From Allocoprobacillus halotolerans (lineage in GTDB: Bacteria; Bacillota_I; Bacilli_A; Erysipelotrichales; Coprobacillaceae): a DNA stretch of 64,000 nt. Positions 16,754 through 25,508 of this stretch are shown piece after piece. How positions within the stretch are numbered: the first letter of the stretch is position 1; each line of letters opens with the position of its first letter. The translations under genes and the position numbers were made by a program. Where the stretch lies: contig NZ_CP101620.1 of the NCBI RefSeq assembly GCF_024399475.1, positions 911,608 to 975,607 on the forward strand, given 5' to 3'. The notes below the pieces were generated by a model that saw only the letters and a program-made list of their open reading frames with translations, was not told where the DNA came from and ran no database searches.

Positions 16754-16904
16754 GTTGATCCCTTCTTTCTTGGAATTTTTGATCTTTGCGCATATTCAAT
16801 TTCTTCTTGAACTGTTGAAAACCTAAATAAGCCAACATGCCTATGATATACACAACAATAATAATGATAAACATATAAAACATTGATCCTGTTGAATTAC
16901 CCAT
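16746..16904 (-). CDS. Small single-pass membrane protein of the feo operon
   Basis: About 52 residues from MGNSTGSMFYMF (ATG 16904, RBS GAGAGGAA), with one membrane segment (FIIIIVVYIIGMLAYLGFQQ) and a basic, charged tail. A longer frame to 16934 has no ribosome site. It overlaps the gene before it and the HMA gene after it, so translation is coupled. Family not recognised. Position suggests an accessory subunit for FeoB. Confidence 0.55.
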   Translation of the reverse strand: MGNSTGSMFYMFIIIIVVYIIGMLAYLGFQQFKKKLNMRKDQKFQERRDQHD

Positions 16905-17091
16905 TGAGATGTTCCTCTCTTTTATCTGCATCATACATTTCTTTTAAACGACTTATATCACCGCATCCACTACATCCTGCGCAAATACCGTTACAGCCAT
17001 TTTTTGATGCATTTTTCTTTTTACGATAATGTTGAATCATAATCCATAAACAATAACTGGCAATCAATGCCAAAACAATTATATCCATCAT
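16897..17091 (-). CDS. FeoB-associated Cys-rich membrane protein
   Basis: About 64 residues from MMDIIVLALIASYCLWIMIQ (ATG 17091, RBS GGAAGGAG): one membrane segment followed by a basic stretch and the Cys-rich motif NGCNGICAGCSGCGDISR. This matches the FeoB-associated Cys-rich family found after feoB in Firmicutes, thought to help Fe(II) transfer at the cytosolic face. It follows feoB after a terminator hairpin, so it is probably expressed at a lower level from readthrough. Confidence 0.8.
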   Translation of the reverse strand: MMDIIVLALIASYCLWIMIQHYRKKKNASKNGCNGICAGCSGCGDISRLKEMYDADKREEHLNG

Positions 17092-17115
17092 ATCATTCAA
17101 CTCCTTCCATACGGT

Positions 17116-17144
17116 AAAACTGGACACTTTTAGTATCCAGTTTT
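17116..17144 (-). terminator. Attenuator between feoB and its accessory genes
   Basis: On the minus strand AAAACTGGA pairs with TCCAGTTTT around a short loop, followed by a weak T run. It lies 5 bases after the feoB stop and would reduce expression of the three small genes. Confidence 0.65.
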
Positions 17145-17148
17145 TATA

Positions 17149-19332
17149 CTATGAATTCACCTGAACAGAACGTCTTGCATAAACTTTCTGATTTTTATAA
17201 GGATCAGGTCTAAACAATAAGAATAATAGCACAGCTGCTAAGACAAATGCAATAGCTGTCCAAATACCAAATACACCTGTTACAACAAATGTTCCAATTT
17301 GATAAATGCATAAGCATACAACATAAGCAAAGACATTTTGGAAAATAATTGCAAACCAGAACCATTTTCTAGACTGCATTTGTTGTGCCATTGTTGCGAT
17401 AGCTGCAAGACATGGAGAATCTAACATATTGAAAATCAAGAATGATAAAGCTGATAATGTTGTTGGGAACCATGCATGAACACCTTGCGCAACGTTCATA
17501 GCATCTTCTACGTCACCTGCCACATTCGCAAGAACTCCCATTGTAGAAACAATGGCTTCTTTAGCACTGAATCCTGAAAGCGAAGCAGCTACTGCCTGCC
17601 AATTTCCAAAACCTAATGGAGCAAAGATTGGCGCAATCAATCCAGCAATAAGTGCTAATAAACTATCACCACTATCTTCAACCATACCAAATGTACCATC
17701 TGCAAAGCCATAACCTTCTAAGAACCAAATCACAACACATGCCAAGAATAAGATTGTACCTGCTTTAATCAAGAATCCTTTTAATCTTTCCCACACATGT
17801 AATAAAACAGTTTTCACTGATGGAATATGATATTGAGGTAATTCCATGACAAATGGAGCAGGTTTTCCTGAGAAAGGTTTTGTTTTCTTTAAGATAATTG
17901 CCGCAACAAGGACTGCAACAATTCCTAAGAAATACATCATAGGTGCAATCAATGCACTTTCTGCATAACCTGCAACTTCACCAGCAATAACACCACCCAT
18001 TAGTGAAATAACTGGAAGTTTGGCACCACAAGGAATGAAAGTTGCTGTCATAATTGTTAAACGACGATCATTATCTTGTTCAATTGTTTTAGATGCCATG
18101 ATTCCAGGAATACCACATCCTGAAGAAATTAATAACGGAATAAAGCTTTTTCCAGACAAACCAAAATGTCTAAAGACTCTGTCCATCACAAAAGCAATAC
18201 GCACCATATATCCACAATCTTCTAAGATAGATAAGAACAAGAACAAAATAGCCATCTGTGGTGCAAAGCCAAGCACTGCTCCTAATCCACCAATAATGCC
18301 ATCGACAACCAAACCAGTGACAATATCACCAGCACCGATATTCCCTAAAAACGCGGTAACGGCATCTTGAATCGCAACTACAAAGACATCATTTGTCCAA
18401 TCAGTCACCCAAGTTCCAACTGTTGTGACTGATACATAATAAACTAAAAACATCACAGCTATAAAAATAGGAATACCTAAAATACGATTTGTAACAATCT
18501 TATCAATTTTATCAGATATAGTTAATTTTTCTCCACCTTTTTTCACAGTAGTGGAAATAATCTTTTGAATAAATTGATAACGCTCATCTGTCACAATACT
18601 TTCCATATCATCATCATGTTTCTTTTCTAATGCTTGACGCTTTTCATCAATAACATTTTGATCAGAAATCTTTGATTGTAATTTTTCAACGACTTGACTA
18701 TCATTTTCTAATAGTTTAATCGCATACCATCTTTTTTTATCTGCACTTATAGATGCAGGTAATTGATTTTCTACTTCAGTAATCGCTTTTTCTAAATCAG
18801 TTGAGAATATATCTTTTGGTAAAGATACATCTTTTTGACGAGCCACTTTCACGGCTTCCTCAATTAAAGCATCTAATCCAGTTTGTTTTAATGCTGAAGT
18901 TTCAATAATTGGACAATTCAACAACATAGATAGACGTTTAACATCAATTTTAATATTTCTCTTTTTCAATAAATCTGCCATATTTAACGCAATCACAACT
19001 GGTACACCTGTTTCAATCAATTGTGTTGTTAAATAAAGGTTTCTTTCAATATTAGTTGCATCAACCAAATCAATAATCACATCAGGGTTTTCATTTAAAA
19101 TATAATCACGACTGACAACTTCTTCTAAAGTATAAGGTGAAAGAGAATAAATACCAGGTAAATCTGTAATGATAATATTTTCATCTTTACGTTTTCCTTT
19201 TAACTTCCCTTCTTTTTTCTCTACGGTTACTCCAGGCCAGTTTCCAACATATTGATTTGCCCCTGTTAAAGCATTGAACATTGTTGTTTTCCCACAGTTA
19301 GGATTTCCTGCAAGAGCAATTTTTATATTCAT
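17149..19332 (-). CDS. feoB: Ferrous iron transporter FeoB
   Basis: About 727 residues from MNIKIALAGNPNCGKTTMFN (ATG 19332; RBS GGGAGG). The cytosolic G domain has G1 GNPNCGKTT, G3 DLPGIYSLSP near 60 and G4 NMAD near 120, followed by a helical GDI region and a membrane domain with gate motifs (SGCGIPGIMASKTIEQ near residue 400, PCGAKLPV near 435, FSAKEAIVSTMGVLAN near 580). It imports Fe(II) under anaerobic conditions. It is encoded with two FeoA proteins upstream and small metal-binding membrane proteins downstream, under a promoter with two metal-regulator operators. Confidence 0.96.
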   Translation of the reverse strand: MNIKIALAGNPNCGKTTMFNALTGANQYVGNWPGVTVEKKEGKLKGKRKDENIIITDLPGIYSLSPYTLEEVVSRDYILNENPDVIIDLVDATNIERNLYLTTQLIETGVPVVIALNMADLLKKRNIKIDVKRLSMLLNCPIIETSALKQTGLDALIEEAVKVARQKDVSLPKDIFSTDLEKAITEVENQLPASISADKKRWYAIKLLENDSQVVEKLQSKISDQNVIDEKRQALEKKHDDDMESIVTDERYQFIQKIISTTVKKGGEKLTISDKIDKIVTNRILGIPIFIAVMFLVYYVSVTTVGTWVTDWTNDVFVVAIQDAVTAFLGNIGAGDIVTGLVVDGIIGGLGAVLGFAPQMAILFLFLSILEDCGYMVRIAFVMDRVFRHFGLSGKSFIPLLISSGCGIPGIMASKTIEQDNDRRLTIMTATFIPCGAKLPVISLMGGVIAGEVAGYAESALIAPMMYFLGIVAVLVAAIILKKTKPFSGKPAPFVMELPQYHIPSVKTVLLHVWERLKGFLIKAGTILFLACVVIWFLEGYGFADGTFGMVEDSGDSLLALIAGLIAPIFAPLGFGNWQAVAASLSGFSAKEAIVSTMGVLANVAGDVEDAMNVAQGVHAWFPTTLSALSFLIFNMLDSPCLAAIATMAQQMQSRKWFWFAIIFQNVFAYVVCLCIYQIGTFVVTGVFGIWTAIAFVLAAVLLFLLFRPDPYKNQKVYARRSVQVNS

Positions 19333-19346
19333 ATCTTCATACCTCC

Positions 19347-19565
19347 CTATTTTACTTGTACACATTGCGCATCCATTTTTCTTACAGACAATTCATAACC
19401 TCTGACTGTAATTTCAACCGGATCACCTAAAGGAGCTACTTTTCTAATATATAAATCTGTTCCTTTTGTGATTCCCATATCCATGATGCGTCGTTTATAA
19501 GCACTATCCCCATCAATCTTTGTGACAGTGACTGTGCTTCCTACTTTTGCTTCACTTAAATTCAT
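19347..19565 (-). CDS. feoA: FeoA-domain protein (second copy)
   Basis: 72 residues with an SH3-like FeoA fold: MNLSEAKVGSTVTVTKIDGD, RRIMDMGITKGTDLYIRKVA, and DPVEITVRGYELSVRK. FeoA is a small cytosolic partner that helps FeoB iron uptake. It lies between the first feoA copy (35 bases away) and feoB, whose start is 15 bases downstream. Confidence 0.92.
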   Translation of the reverse strand: MNLSEAKVGSTVTVTKIDGDSAYKRRIMDMGITKGTDLYIRKVAPLGDPVEITVRGYELSVRKMDAQCVQVK

Positions 19566-19600
19566 TTGTTATCTCTCCTTTCAATCTATGCATATATCAG

Positions 19601-19813
19601 CTATACCATAATATGACGTGCCATCTCTTTATTAATCGCAACACGTGAATCTTTAATATTAACAATCACATTTCCACTAATAGTTGATAAAACTGTAATT
19701 TCACTGCCAGCTACAAAACCAAGATTCTTTAAAAAACGTCTTGTTTCTTCACTACCACCAATCCTGCGAATTGTATTCACTTCTCCAATACCTACTAATG
19801 TTAATGGCATCAT
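19601..19813 (-). CDS. feoA: FeoA-domain protein (first copy)
   Basis: About 70 residues from MMPLTLVGIGEVNTIRRIGG (ATG 19813 or 19810, with GGAAGG upstream). FeoA fold: RRFLKNLGFVAGSEITVLST and GNVIVNIKDSRVAINKEMAR. It differs clearly from the second copy, so this is not a recent duplication. It heads the feo operon, with operators at 19830-19845 and 19864-19879 between promoter and start codon. Confidence 0.9.
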   Translation of the reverse strand: MMPLTLVGIGEVNTIRRIGGSEETRRFLKNLGFVAGSEITVLSTISGNVIVNIKDSRVAINKEMARHIMV

Positions 19814-19829
19814 ACTCATCCCTTCCTAA

Positions 19830-19879
19830 ATTAGCAAAAGCTAACTCTTAATTAAAAATATAAGTTAGTTGATACTAAC
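19830..19879 (-). promoter_or_regulatory. Two metal-regulator operators before feoA
   Basis: ATTAG-CAAAAG-CTAAC (19830-19845) and GTTAG-TTGATA-CTAAC (19864-19879). They share spacing and arms with the sites near 16.25 kb and 23.58 kb. Position downstream of the promoter fits repression by a metal-bound regulator. Confidence 0.78.
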
Positions 19880-19888
19880 CACATCATT

Positions 19889-19917
19889 AGAATACTCCCA
19901 TTTCCTATATTTGTCAA
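19889..19917 (-). promoter_or_regulatory. feo operon promoter
   Basis: On the minus strand TTGACA and TATTCT with a 17-base spacer. The operator at 19864-19879 begins 9 bases after the -10 box, the same promoter-then-operator order seen for the short transcript. Confidence 0.75.
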
Positions 19918-20007
19918 TATTGCAAAGCAAAAAAGTAGCTATTTTTCTTTTTTATAAGTATAATGAAAGAATAACGATAAATTATTTTCTATTGTCAAAC
20001 CTTTTAC

Positions 20008-21756
20008 CTATTCATTGTCAAGCTGCCAATGAGAACTTTCATTTTGTAATTCAACCATATGATGATATAGTCCTTTTTCAGCATATAACTGTGCCGGTGT
20101 CCCCTGTTCCTTGACTCGTCCATTTTCCAGTACAACAATCTTATCAGCTGATTGAACTGTACGCATGCGATGTGCAATAACTAATACCGTTTTATTTTCC
20201 AAGAGTCTTGATAAAGCCTCTTGAACTCTTGTTTCATTTTCCACATCAAGACTCGCAGTAGCTTCATCCAATAAAATGATTGAAGCATCTTTCAACAAAG
20301 CTCTGGCAATGGATATACGTTGTCTTTCGCCACCAGAAAGCTTCGCTCCATTTTCACCAATAAATGTATTATATCCTTGGGATAATACATCTACAAATTC
20401 ATCACAGTTAGCCGCTTTGGCAGCTGCCAGTACTTCTTCATCTGTTGCTCCTCGCTTACCAAGACGAATATTTTCCATAACAGTATCATCAAATAAAACA
20501 ACATCTTGAAATACCATTGAATAGTCACTTAACAATATCTCTGGATCAACTGTGGAAATATCCACACCTCCTACCTTAATTGTACCTTTAGAAATATCCC
20601 ATAATCTGGCTGCCAATCTTGCACAGGTGCTCTTCCCTGAACCTGATGGACCAACCAGCGCCGTCACTTCTCCCTCTTTGGCAGTAAAGCTAATATCATG
20701 TAAAACTTCATTTTGATCATAAGCAAATCTGACATGTTCAAATACAATATCATGTCCTTGAGGTTCAAAATTTTCTATACCGCCTGCCAAAGATGTTTCA
20801 TAGATTTTATTCATGCGATTAGCTGATATTTGTGAAACAAACATTTCCGCAATCAAAGCCAGACTTTGATCGAAAGGAGCATAAATACGTGTAATAACCA
20901 TCAAAAATAAGAACAAAAGCATAAAGTCAATACTTCCAGATAAAATGAGGTGAGTTCCTACAAGCATTGTTGTTGCGACACCAAGACGCATGATAACACT
21001 CGCTGCATTGACAAAAAGTCCGGTTCCAAGTTCTCCCTGAATCATGACGCGTTCATGATCATCAATTTTCTGATATAATTCTTCTAAATATCGTTCTTCT
21101 TGATTAGTAGCACGGATTTCTCTAATATTTTCTAATGTTTCCTGAATACCATCAGAAACACGAATGGCATAACTTTTTGTTCTTTTAGATGCTTGAACAG
21201 TCAATTTTCTTGATCCAAACAATAAAGCAAAAGCTACCGGAACACCCCATAGACAAGCCGCAGCAAGTCGCCAATCATATATAAATAAAAAAACTGCGAT
21301 AATTGCCGTAGAAATATAAGCACCATAGAGATAGCCTAAGACATGGGACCAGACATGTTCCATACGATTGACATCGCCCATAATCGTTTCTGTTAAATCA
21401 GCTAAATCACGCTTACCAAAATATCCAAGTGGAAGCTTGCGAAGTCGTTCAGCAAGACTCAAACGTGTTGCTTTCACTTCATTATACACAAGTCCATAAG
21501 TGGCTTTATATTGCTGTAAATGTGTTATAAAAGACAAGAACACAAATACGACAAGTAAAGTAATAATAAGCATGGTATGAGATAATGAACTTCCATCAAC
21601 AAGAACCGCCATAAAATCAGACATCATCAAGTAGAGAATACTCATCCCCATCATAACGACCAAGTTAACAACAACTGTCCAAAATGTTCCTTTTTTTATA
21701 TTCTGTATACCTTGATCTGTGAGAGCATACTTGCGTTTAAATTTTTCTCCAAACAT
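20008..21756 (-). CDS. ABC transporter, fused membrane/ATPase half (IrtB/YbtQ-like)
   Basis: 582 residues: a six-segment type IV membrane domain (about 20-315), then an ATPase with Walker A VGPSGSGKST near 372, signature LSGGERQR near 475 and Walker B IILLDEATASLD near 500. With the adjacent 600-residue half it makes a heterodimer. The fold is that of exporters, but such pairs (YbtPQ, IrtAB) can also import Fe-siderophore. It lies 1 base after its partner and belongs to a unit with an iron-type operator at 23579-23594. The DNA looks richer in GC than surrounding genes, which may indicate transfer. Substrate not readable. Confidence 0.85.
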   Translation of the reverse strand: MFGEKFKRKYALTDQGIQNIKKGTFWTVVVNLVVMMGMSILYLMMSDFMAVLVDGSSLSHTMLIITLLVVFVFLSFITHLQQYKATYGLVYNEVKATRLSLAERLRKLPLGYFGKRDLADLTETIMGDVNRMEHVWSHVLGYLYGAYISTAIIAVFLFIYDWRLAAACLWGVPVAFALLFGSRKLTVQASKRTKSYAIRVSDGIQETLENIREIRATNQEERYLEELYQKIDDHERVMIQGELGTGLFVNAASVIMRLGVATTMLVGTHLILSGSIDFMLLFLFLMVITRIYAPFDQSLALIAEMFVSQISANRMNKIYETSLAGGIENFEPQGHDIVFEHVRFAYDQNEVLHDISFTAKEGEVTALVGPSGSGKSTCARLAARLWDISKGTIKVGGVDISTVDPEILLSDYSMVFQDVVLFDDTVMENIRLGKRGATDEEVLAAAKAANCDEFVDVLSQGYNTFIGENGAKLSGGERQRISIARALLKDASIILLDEATASLDVENETRVQEALSRLLENKTVLVIAHRMRTVQSADKIVVLENGRVKEQGTPAQLYAEKGLYHHMVELQNESSHWQLDNE

Positions 21757-23559
21757 TTACTTTGCCTCCTTATCACTTGTAATTTTCCATTGAACAGCTT
21801 TATTGTAATCTTGCCACATTCTAGCATACAGACCATTTGCATTTACCAATTCTTTATGCGTACCCTGTTCAACAAGTTTTCCTTTTTCTAATACAATAAT
21901 TTTATTGGCACCGACAACAGTAGAAAGACGATGGGCAATCATAATGACAGTTCGTCCCTTTGTAAGTGTAGCAAATGCTTTTTGAATGAGCGCTTCATTT
22001 TCTGGATCAGCAAAAGCTGTCGCTTCATCCAGTACGACAATAGGTGCGTCTTTCAAAATCGCTCTAGCTAGTGCAATACGCTGTTGCTCCCCACCAGAAA
22101 GATAAGTTCCTTCAGTTCCAATCTGTGTATCAATACCATCGGGTAGTTTATCAATAATATCTTTGCACTGAGCTGCCATTAACGCTTCCATGACTTGTTC
22201 TCTTGATGCCTGTGGACGTGCAGCACGTACATTTTCTAAAATAGATGCTTTGAATAAACGATTATTCTGAAAAACAAAAGCCACTTGATCCATAAGAACA
22301 TGGGGATCCATTTGTGTAACATTCACACCACCAACTTCTACGGCACCTGAACTGACATCCCAAAATCTTGGAATCAGACTCGCCGCTGTTGTTTTACCTC
22401 CACCAGAAGGTCCGACCAATGCTATTGTCTGACCTGATTCTGCTGTAAAAGATAGATGTGAAAGTGCTGGTTTTGTGGCTCCACTATAAGTAAAACTGAC
22501 ATCCTTAAATTCCACTTTATTATTTTGAGGCATTTGTGGATGATCTGGTTTCTTGAGAGTTGGTGCTTCTATGACTTGACGAATACGATCCAATGCTGTA
22601 CCCGCCAACATCATTCCTGAAGAAGCAAACATGATTTTCGCAAGAGCCGTAGAAATGATAGCTGAAAAAACAGCGTAGAAAACAAAATCAGTGACAAACT
22701 CTGCAAACTGTCCGTTTGCTAAAGCACTAGGTGCTAAAAACAGGGCAACTGGTACCAGAAAAATAAAAGCACCTTCTGTAAAAGTCAAGTTGACAGTTTG
22801 AGGGACTTGACAGACATCCGCCTGATAATATTCAGCCTTATTGCTATAAACTTCTATCGCCTCTTTAAAAGCCTTAAAAGAATATACTGTCTGCTGGAAG
22901 ATTTTGACGACTGGAATACCACGAACATATTCCGTTCCCGCCTTTGTCATGCGATCTTGAGTCGCTTGATATTCCCCGACAATTTGTGCATTTTTGCCAC
23001 CCATCATTGAAAACATCGCAATCACCGAAATTACCACTGCCATCAAACATGCCAAGCCCATGCGCCAGTCAAAGACAAACATCATAACTATCATTGATAC
23101 AAAAAGCACGATTGTACCTACAATATCAGCCAAGTTATGAGCCATAAGCTGTTCAGTGTCAGCCGACGCTGCATCCAATCGTCCACGAATCAACCCAGAG
23201 GCATTGGAATCAAAATAGCCAAGAGGCACTTTCATCATATGGGCAACACCCTGTTTACGAATATTTGCAGCAGTACGAAAAGCAGCAAGATGCGTACACA
23301 TCAATCCCATAAAATATAAGATGATTCCACCTACCGCAAAACCAAAGGCTATCCATCCATATTGGGAAATACCTTGTGCCTGTGTCCAATTCGGTGCTAC
23401 TGCAATGAGATCACGGGCTACCAACCAGATACAAATGTAAGGCACCATACTTAAAAGCATCGATACAGCTGACAAGGCTAATCCTAAGAAAGTCAAACCT
23501 TTTCGGTTCCCTGCATATTCTAACAAAACAGCGACATCACTTTTCTTCTTTTCTTTCAT
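21757..23559 (-). CDS. ABC transporter, fused membrane/ATPase half (IrtA/YbtP-like)
   Basis: 600 residues. A six-segment membrane domain is followed by an ATPase with Walker A VGPSGGGKTT near 378, signature LSGGEQQR near 480 and Walker B IVVLDEATAFADPENEALIQ near 503. The AFADPENE stretch after Walker B is characteristic of the siderophore-type YbtP/IrtA group, not of multidrug exporters (usually ASVD). The start ATG at 23559 follows AAGGAGGGG. The operator GTTAG-N6-CTAAC lies 20 bases upstream of the start codon, and a TetR gene is next. I infer iron-chelate transport, with drug or lipid export as the alternative. Confidence 0.85.
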   Translation of the reverse strand: MKEKKKSDVAVLLEYAGNRKGLTFLGLALSAVSMLLSMVPYICIWLVARDLIAVAPNWTQAQGISQYGWIAFGFAVGGIILYFMGLMCTHLAAFRTAANIRKQGVAHMMKVPLGYFDSNASGLIRGRLDAASADTEQLMAHNLADIVGTIVLFVSMIVMMFVFDWRMGLACLMAVVISVIAMFSMMGGKNAQIVGEYQATQDRMTKAGTEYVRGIPVVKIFQQTVYSFKAFKEAIEVYSNKAEYYQADVCQVPQTVNLTFTEGAFIFLVPVALFLAPSALANGQFAEFVTDFVFYAVFSAIISTALAKIMFASSGMMLAGTALDRIRQVIEAPTLKKPDHPQMPQNNKVEFKDVSFTYSGATKPALSHLSFTAESGQTIALVGPSGGGKTTAASLIPRFWDVSSGAVEVGGVNVTQMDPHVLMDQVAFVFQNNRLFKASILENVRAARPQASREQVMEALMAAQCKDIIDKLPDGIDTQIGTEGTYLSGGEQQRIALARAILKDAPIVVLDEATAFADPENEALIQKAFATLTKGRTVIMIAHRLSTVVGANKIIVLEKGKLVEQGTHKELVNANGLYARMWQDYNKAVQWKITSDKEAK

Positions 23560-23578
23560 AACAACCCCTCCTTATCAA

Positions 23579-23594
23579 GTTAGTCAAAGCTAAC
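23579..23594 (-). promoter_or_regulatory. Metal-regulator operator before the ABC pair
   Basis: GTTAG-TCAAAG-CTAAC, the same arms and 6-base spacing as the operators at 16.25 and 19.85 kb. It lies about 20 bases before the first ABC start codon and so places the transporter in the presumed iron regulon. Confidence 0.72.
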
Positions 23595-23684
23595 TTAAAA
23601 CTTTAAAAAAGAAGATTTTTAGGCTTTCCACTTATGACAAAGCAAGAAAGCCATTATATATCATTTTTCAGCAGATTCTCTACG

Positions 23685-24302
23685 TTATATTAGAAACAGT
23701 TTTAACCATCCAGCAGTATAAAATTCTCGTAACTGTTCGACATCTCGCACAGCTTCTTCTTTTGGCATATCATGAATCACAATCTCAAAAATGCCACCTA
23801 GCATACCACTGACAATAATATGACAAAGTGAACGACTCAACTCAAGTCCTTCATAGCCTAAAGATCGAAACGTTTCTACATATTGCATTGTGCTTTCCAC
23901 TTCAACTTCAACCATATTGTGGACAAAGTTTTCATAATCCGTACCGGCAGCACCACATATCAACAATTTGACCGGTTCTTTATGTTCGCAAATGTAATCC
24001 ACCATCCAGCGAAGGTAAGATCCAGATTCTACTCCAACATGTTCTATTTTTTCTTTTTCAGGCAATCCTGCAAAAGAAAGCTGAGCATCCATAAACCTTG
24101 ACATCAAAGCTTTCGCATGTGGTTCAACAATTGACGCAAATAAAGCTTCCTTACTAGAAAAGTATCCATAAAAAGCACCTGTCGTTACACCAGCATTTTT
24201 AACAATCTGGCGTAAAGAAGACCCTCTAAACCCTTTATCCAAAAATTCATCAAGAGCTGCCTGTTGAATCTTTTCCAATGTTGAACTTGACGTTTCCTGC
24301 AT
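23685..24302 (-). CDS. TetR-family transcriptional regulator
   Basis: About 205 residues from MQETSSSTLEKIQQAALDEF (ATG 24302, RBS GGAGGTG). The HTH is SLRQIVKNAGVTTGAFYGYF near residues 28-47, followed by a helical ligand domain with no obvious signature. It is encoded upstream of and in the same direction as the ABC pair, so it probably senses a compound handled by that transporter. Its own promoter has a perfect inverted repeat at 24329-24343, a likely autoregulatory site. Base composition matches the ABC genes, suggesting that all three came together. Confidence 0.9.
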   Translation of the reverse strand: MQETSSSTLEKIQQAALDEFLDKGFRGSSLRQIVKNAGVTTGAFYGYFSSKEALFASIVEPHAKALMSRFMDAQLSFAGLPEKEKIEHVGVESGSYLRWMVDYICEHKEPVKLLICGAAGTDYENFVHNMVEVEVESTMQYVETFRSLGYEGLELSRSLCHIIVSGMLGGIFEIVIHDMPKEEAVRDVEQLREFYTAGWLKLFLI

Positions 24303-24328
24303 CTTCGCACCTCCATATAACAACGATA

Positions 24329-24343
24329 TATAACACTGTTATA
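24329..24343 (-). promoter_or_regulatory. Probable TetR operator
   Basis: TATAACA-C-TGTTATA, a perfect 15-base inverted repeat about 27 bases upstream of the TetR start codon, size and place typical for autoregulation. Confidence 0.6.
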
Positions 24344-24399
24344 ATACACCCTTATCTCCCTTCTTGTCAAGAAAATACATAACATAAATGATTAAACAT

Positions 24400-24431
24400 A
24401 AAAAACTTGAGATTTTATTTTCTCAAGTTAT
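24400..24431 (-). terminator. Terminator overlapping the end of the lipoprotein gene
   Basis: On the minus strand AACTTGAG pairs with CTCAAGTT, followed by TTTTATG. The upstream arm lies in the last codons of the lipoprotein gene. Confidence 0.7.
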
Positions 24432-25406
24432 GTTTTGATAACCGTGTTGACCGACTTCAAATGTATTGCCTTCCACAAATAAAGTCAAAACACCTTTTTC
24501 ATCTGCCTGTGTTTTTAAAATAGGCATAGCTAAATATAGAGTACGTGCCTGCCCTGCAAGAATACTTCCACTTTGAGAGATAGACTTATGATCTTCACTT
24601 TCTAATATGACTTGTGAACGAATTGTTTCATCTCCTATTTGATATTCACAATATAAATAATCTGATGGATCAATATCTGAAGATGACTGATTTTTTATTT
24701 CTAAAGACAAAACTACAAAGATTTCATTCTCATTTTCAGTTGGATGATAACTATAAAAGAAACCTTTTTTTGATGGTTCAATACGTGCACTTTGTTGATA
24801 ATCTAGTAATGTCACTTGAGCACTTGGACATTCAATCACATCACCAATTGATTTTACTTGGGCATTTTCTTGAAATTCTTCTAAAGAAAAAATATATTGA
24901 TAATCTTTTTGATTCATCACCCTTACATTTAATTGTGCTTGTTGTTCTTCACTTTTCATAACTTCACAATAAAGATGAACATATCTTTCTTCTTGTGATT
25001 TTAAGGTATCCGTTGTACTGATTTGTGTATAGTATAAAGATTCAATAGCTAATTGTACATCATGTTCTTCTTGATTCAACTGTATTGTTCCCTGATACAA
25101 ATCATCAAGTTCATATTCTTGATCTGTTAAATTTTTTGTTTTAAAAATCAAATCAACAAAGACATAATTTTCATCTATTGGTTTTAAATACTGATATGTT
25201 TTATTTTTATTCGTTGGTGCAATCTCATCTGTTAGTGATGTTTTGACAATTTCAAATTCTAATTGATCATCTATTGTATATGTCTTTGTGGTTTCTAATG
25301 TTTCTATTGTTGGTTGTTTTTTTGTTGTGGCATTGGTCTTGTTTTCTTGAGGTGAAGAACATCCACATAGAAGCATTGCCACTATAAAAATCATTAATTT
25401 TTTCAT
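24423..25406 (-). CDS. Lipoprotein with two DUF4352/DUF5067-like domains
   Basis: 327 residues with a lipoprotein signal (MKKLMIFIVAMLLCGCSSPQ, lipobox LCGC). A Thr/Lys-rich linker follows, then two similar beta-sandwich regions. The first (about 50-180) includes ENYVFVDLIFKTKNLTDQEY and the second (about 195-320) NEIFVVLSLEIKNQSSSDID. The pattern of a conserved acidic 'NxT/SxxD/E' strand is that of DUF4352/DUF5067 extracellular domains, which often sit on the cell surface with unknown ligand. It is a single gene with its own terminator, unlinked to its neighbours. Confidence 0.7.
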   Translation of the reverse strand: MKKLMIFIVAMLLCGCSSPQENKTNATTKKQPTIETLETTKTYTIDDQLEFEIVKTSLTDEIAPTNKNKTYQYLKPIDENYVFVDLIFKTKNLTDQEYELDDLYQGTIQLNQEEHDVQLAIESLYYTQISTTDTLKSQEERYVHLYCEVMKSEEQQAQLNVRVMNQKDYQYIFSLEEFQENAQVKSIGDVIECPSAQVTLLDYQQSARIEPSKKGFFYSYHPTENENEIFVVLSLEIKNQSSSDIDPSDYLYCEYQIGDETIRSQVILESEDHKSISQSGSILAGQARTLYLAMPILKTQADEKGVLTLFVEGNTFEVGQHGYQNIT

Positions 25407-25481
25407 AAATATCCATCCCCTTTGACTTTATTTTACCATAGATTTCTTTTTTAGCGAAAAATTAATGACCTTATCAAACAA

Positions 25482-25508
25482 AAAGGCAGAAGCTTTCACT
25501 TTTGCCTT
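25482..25508 (-). terminator. Terminator after serA
   Basis: On the minus strand AAGGCA pairs with TGCCTT, with an inner AAGTG/CTT segment, followed by TTTGTTTG. It begins at the serA stop codon. Confidence 0.7.
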
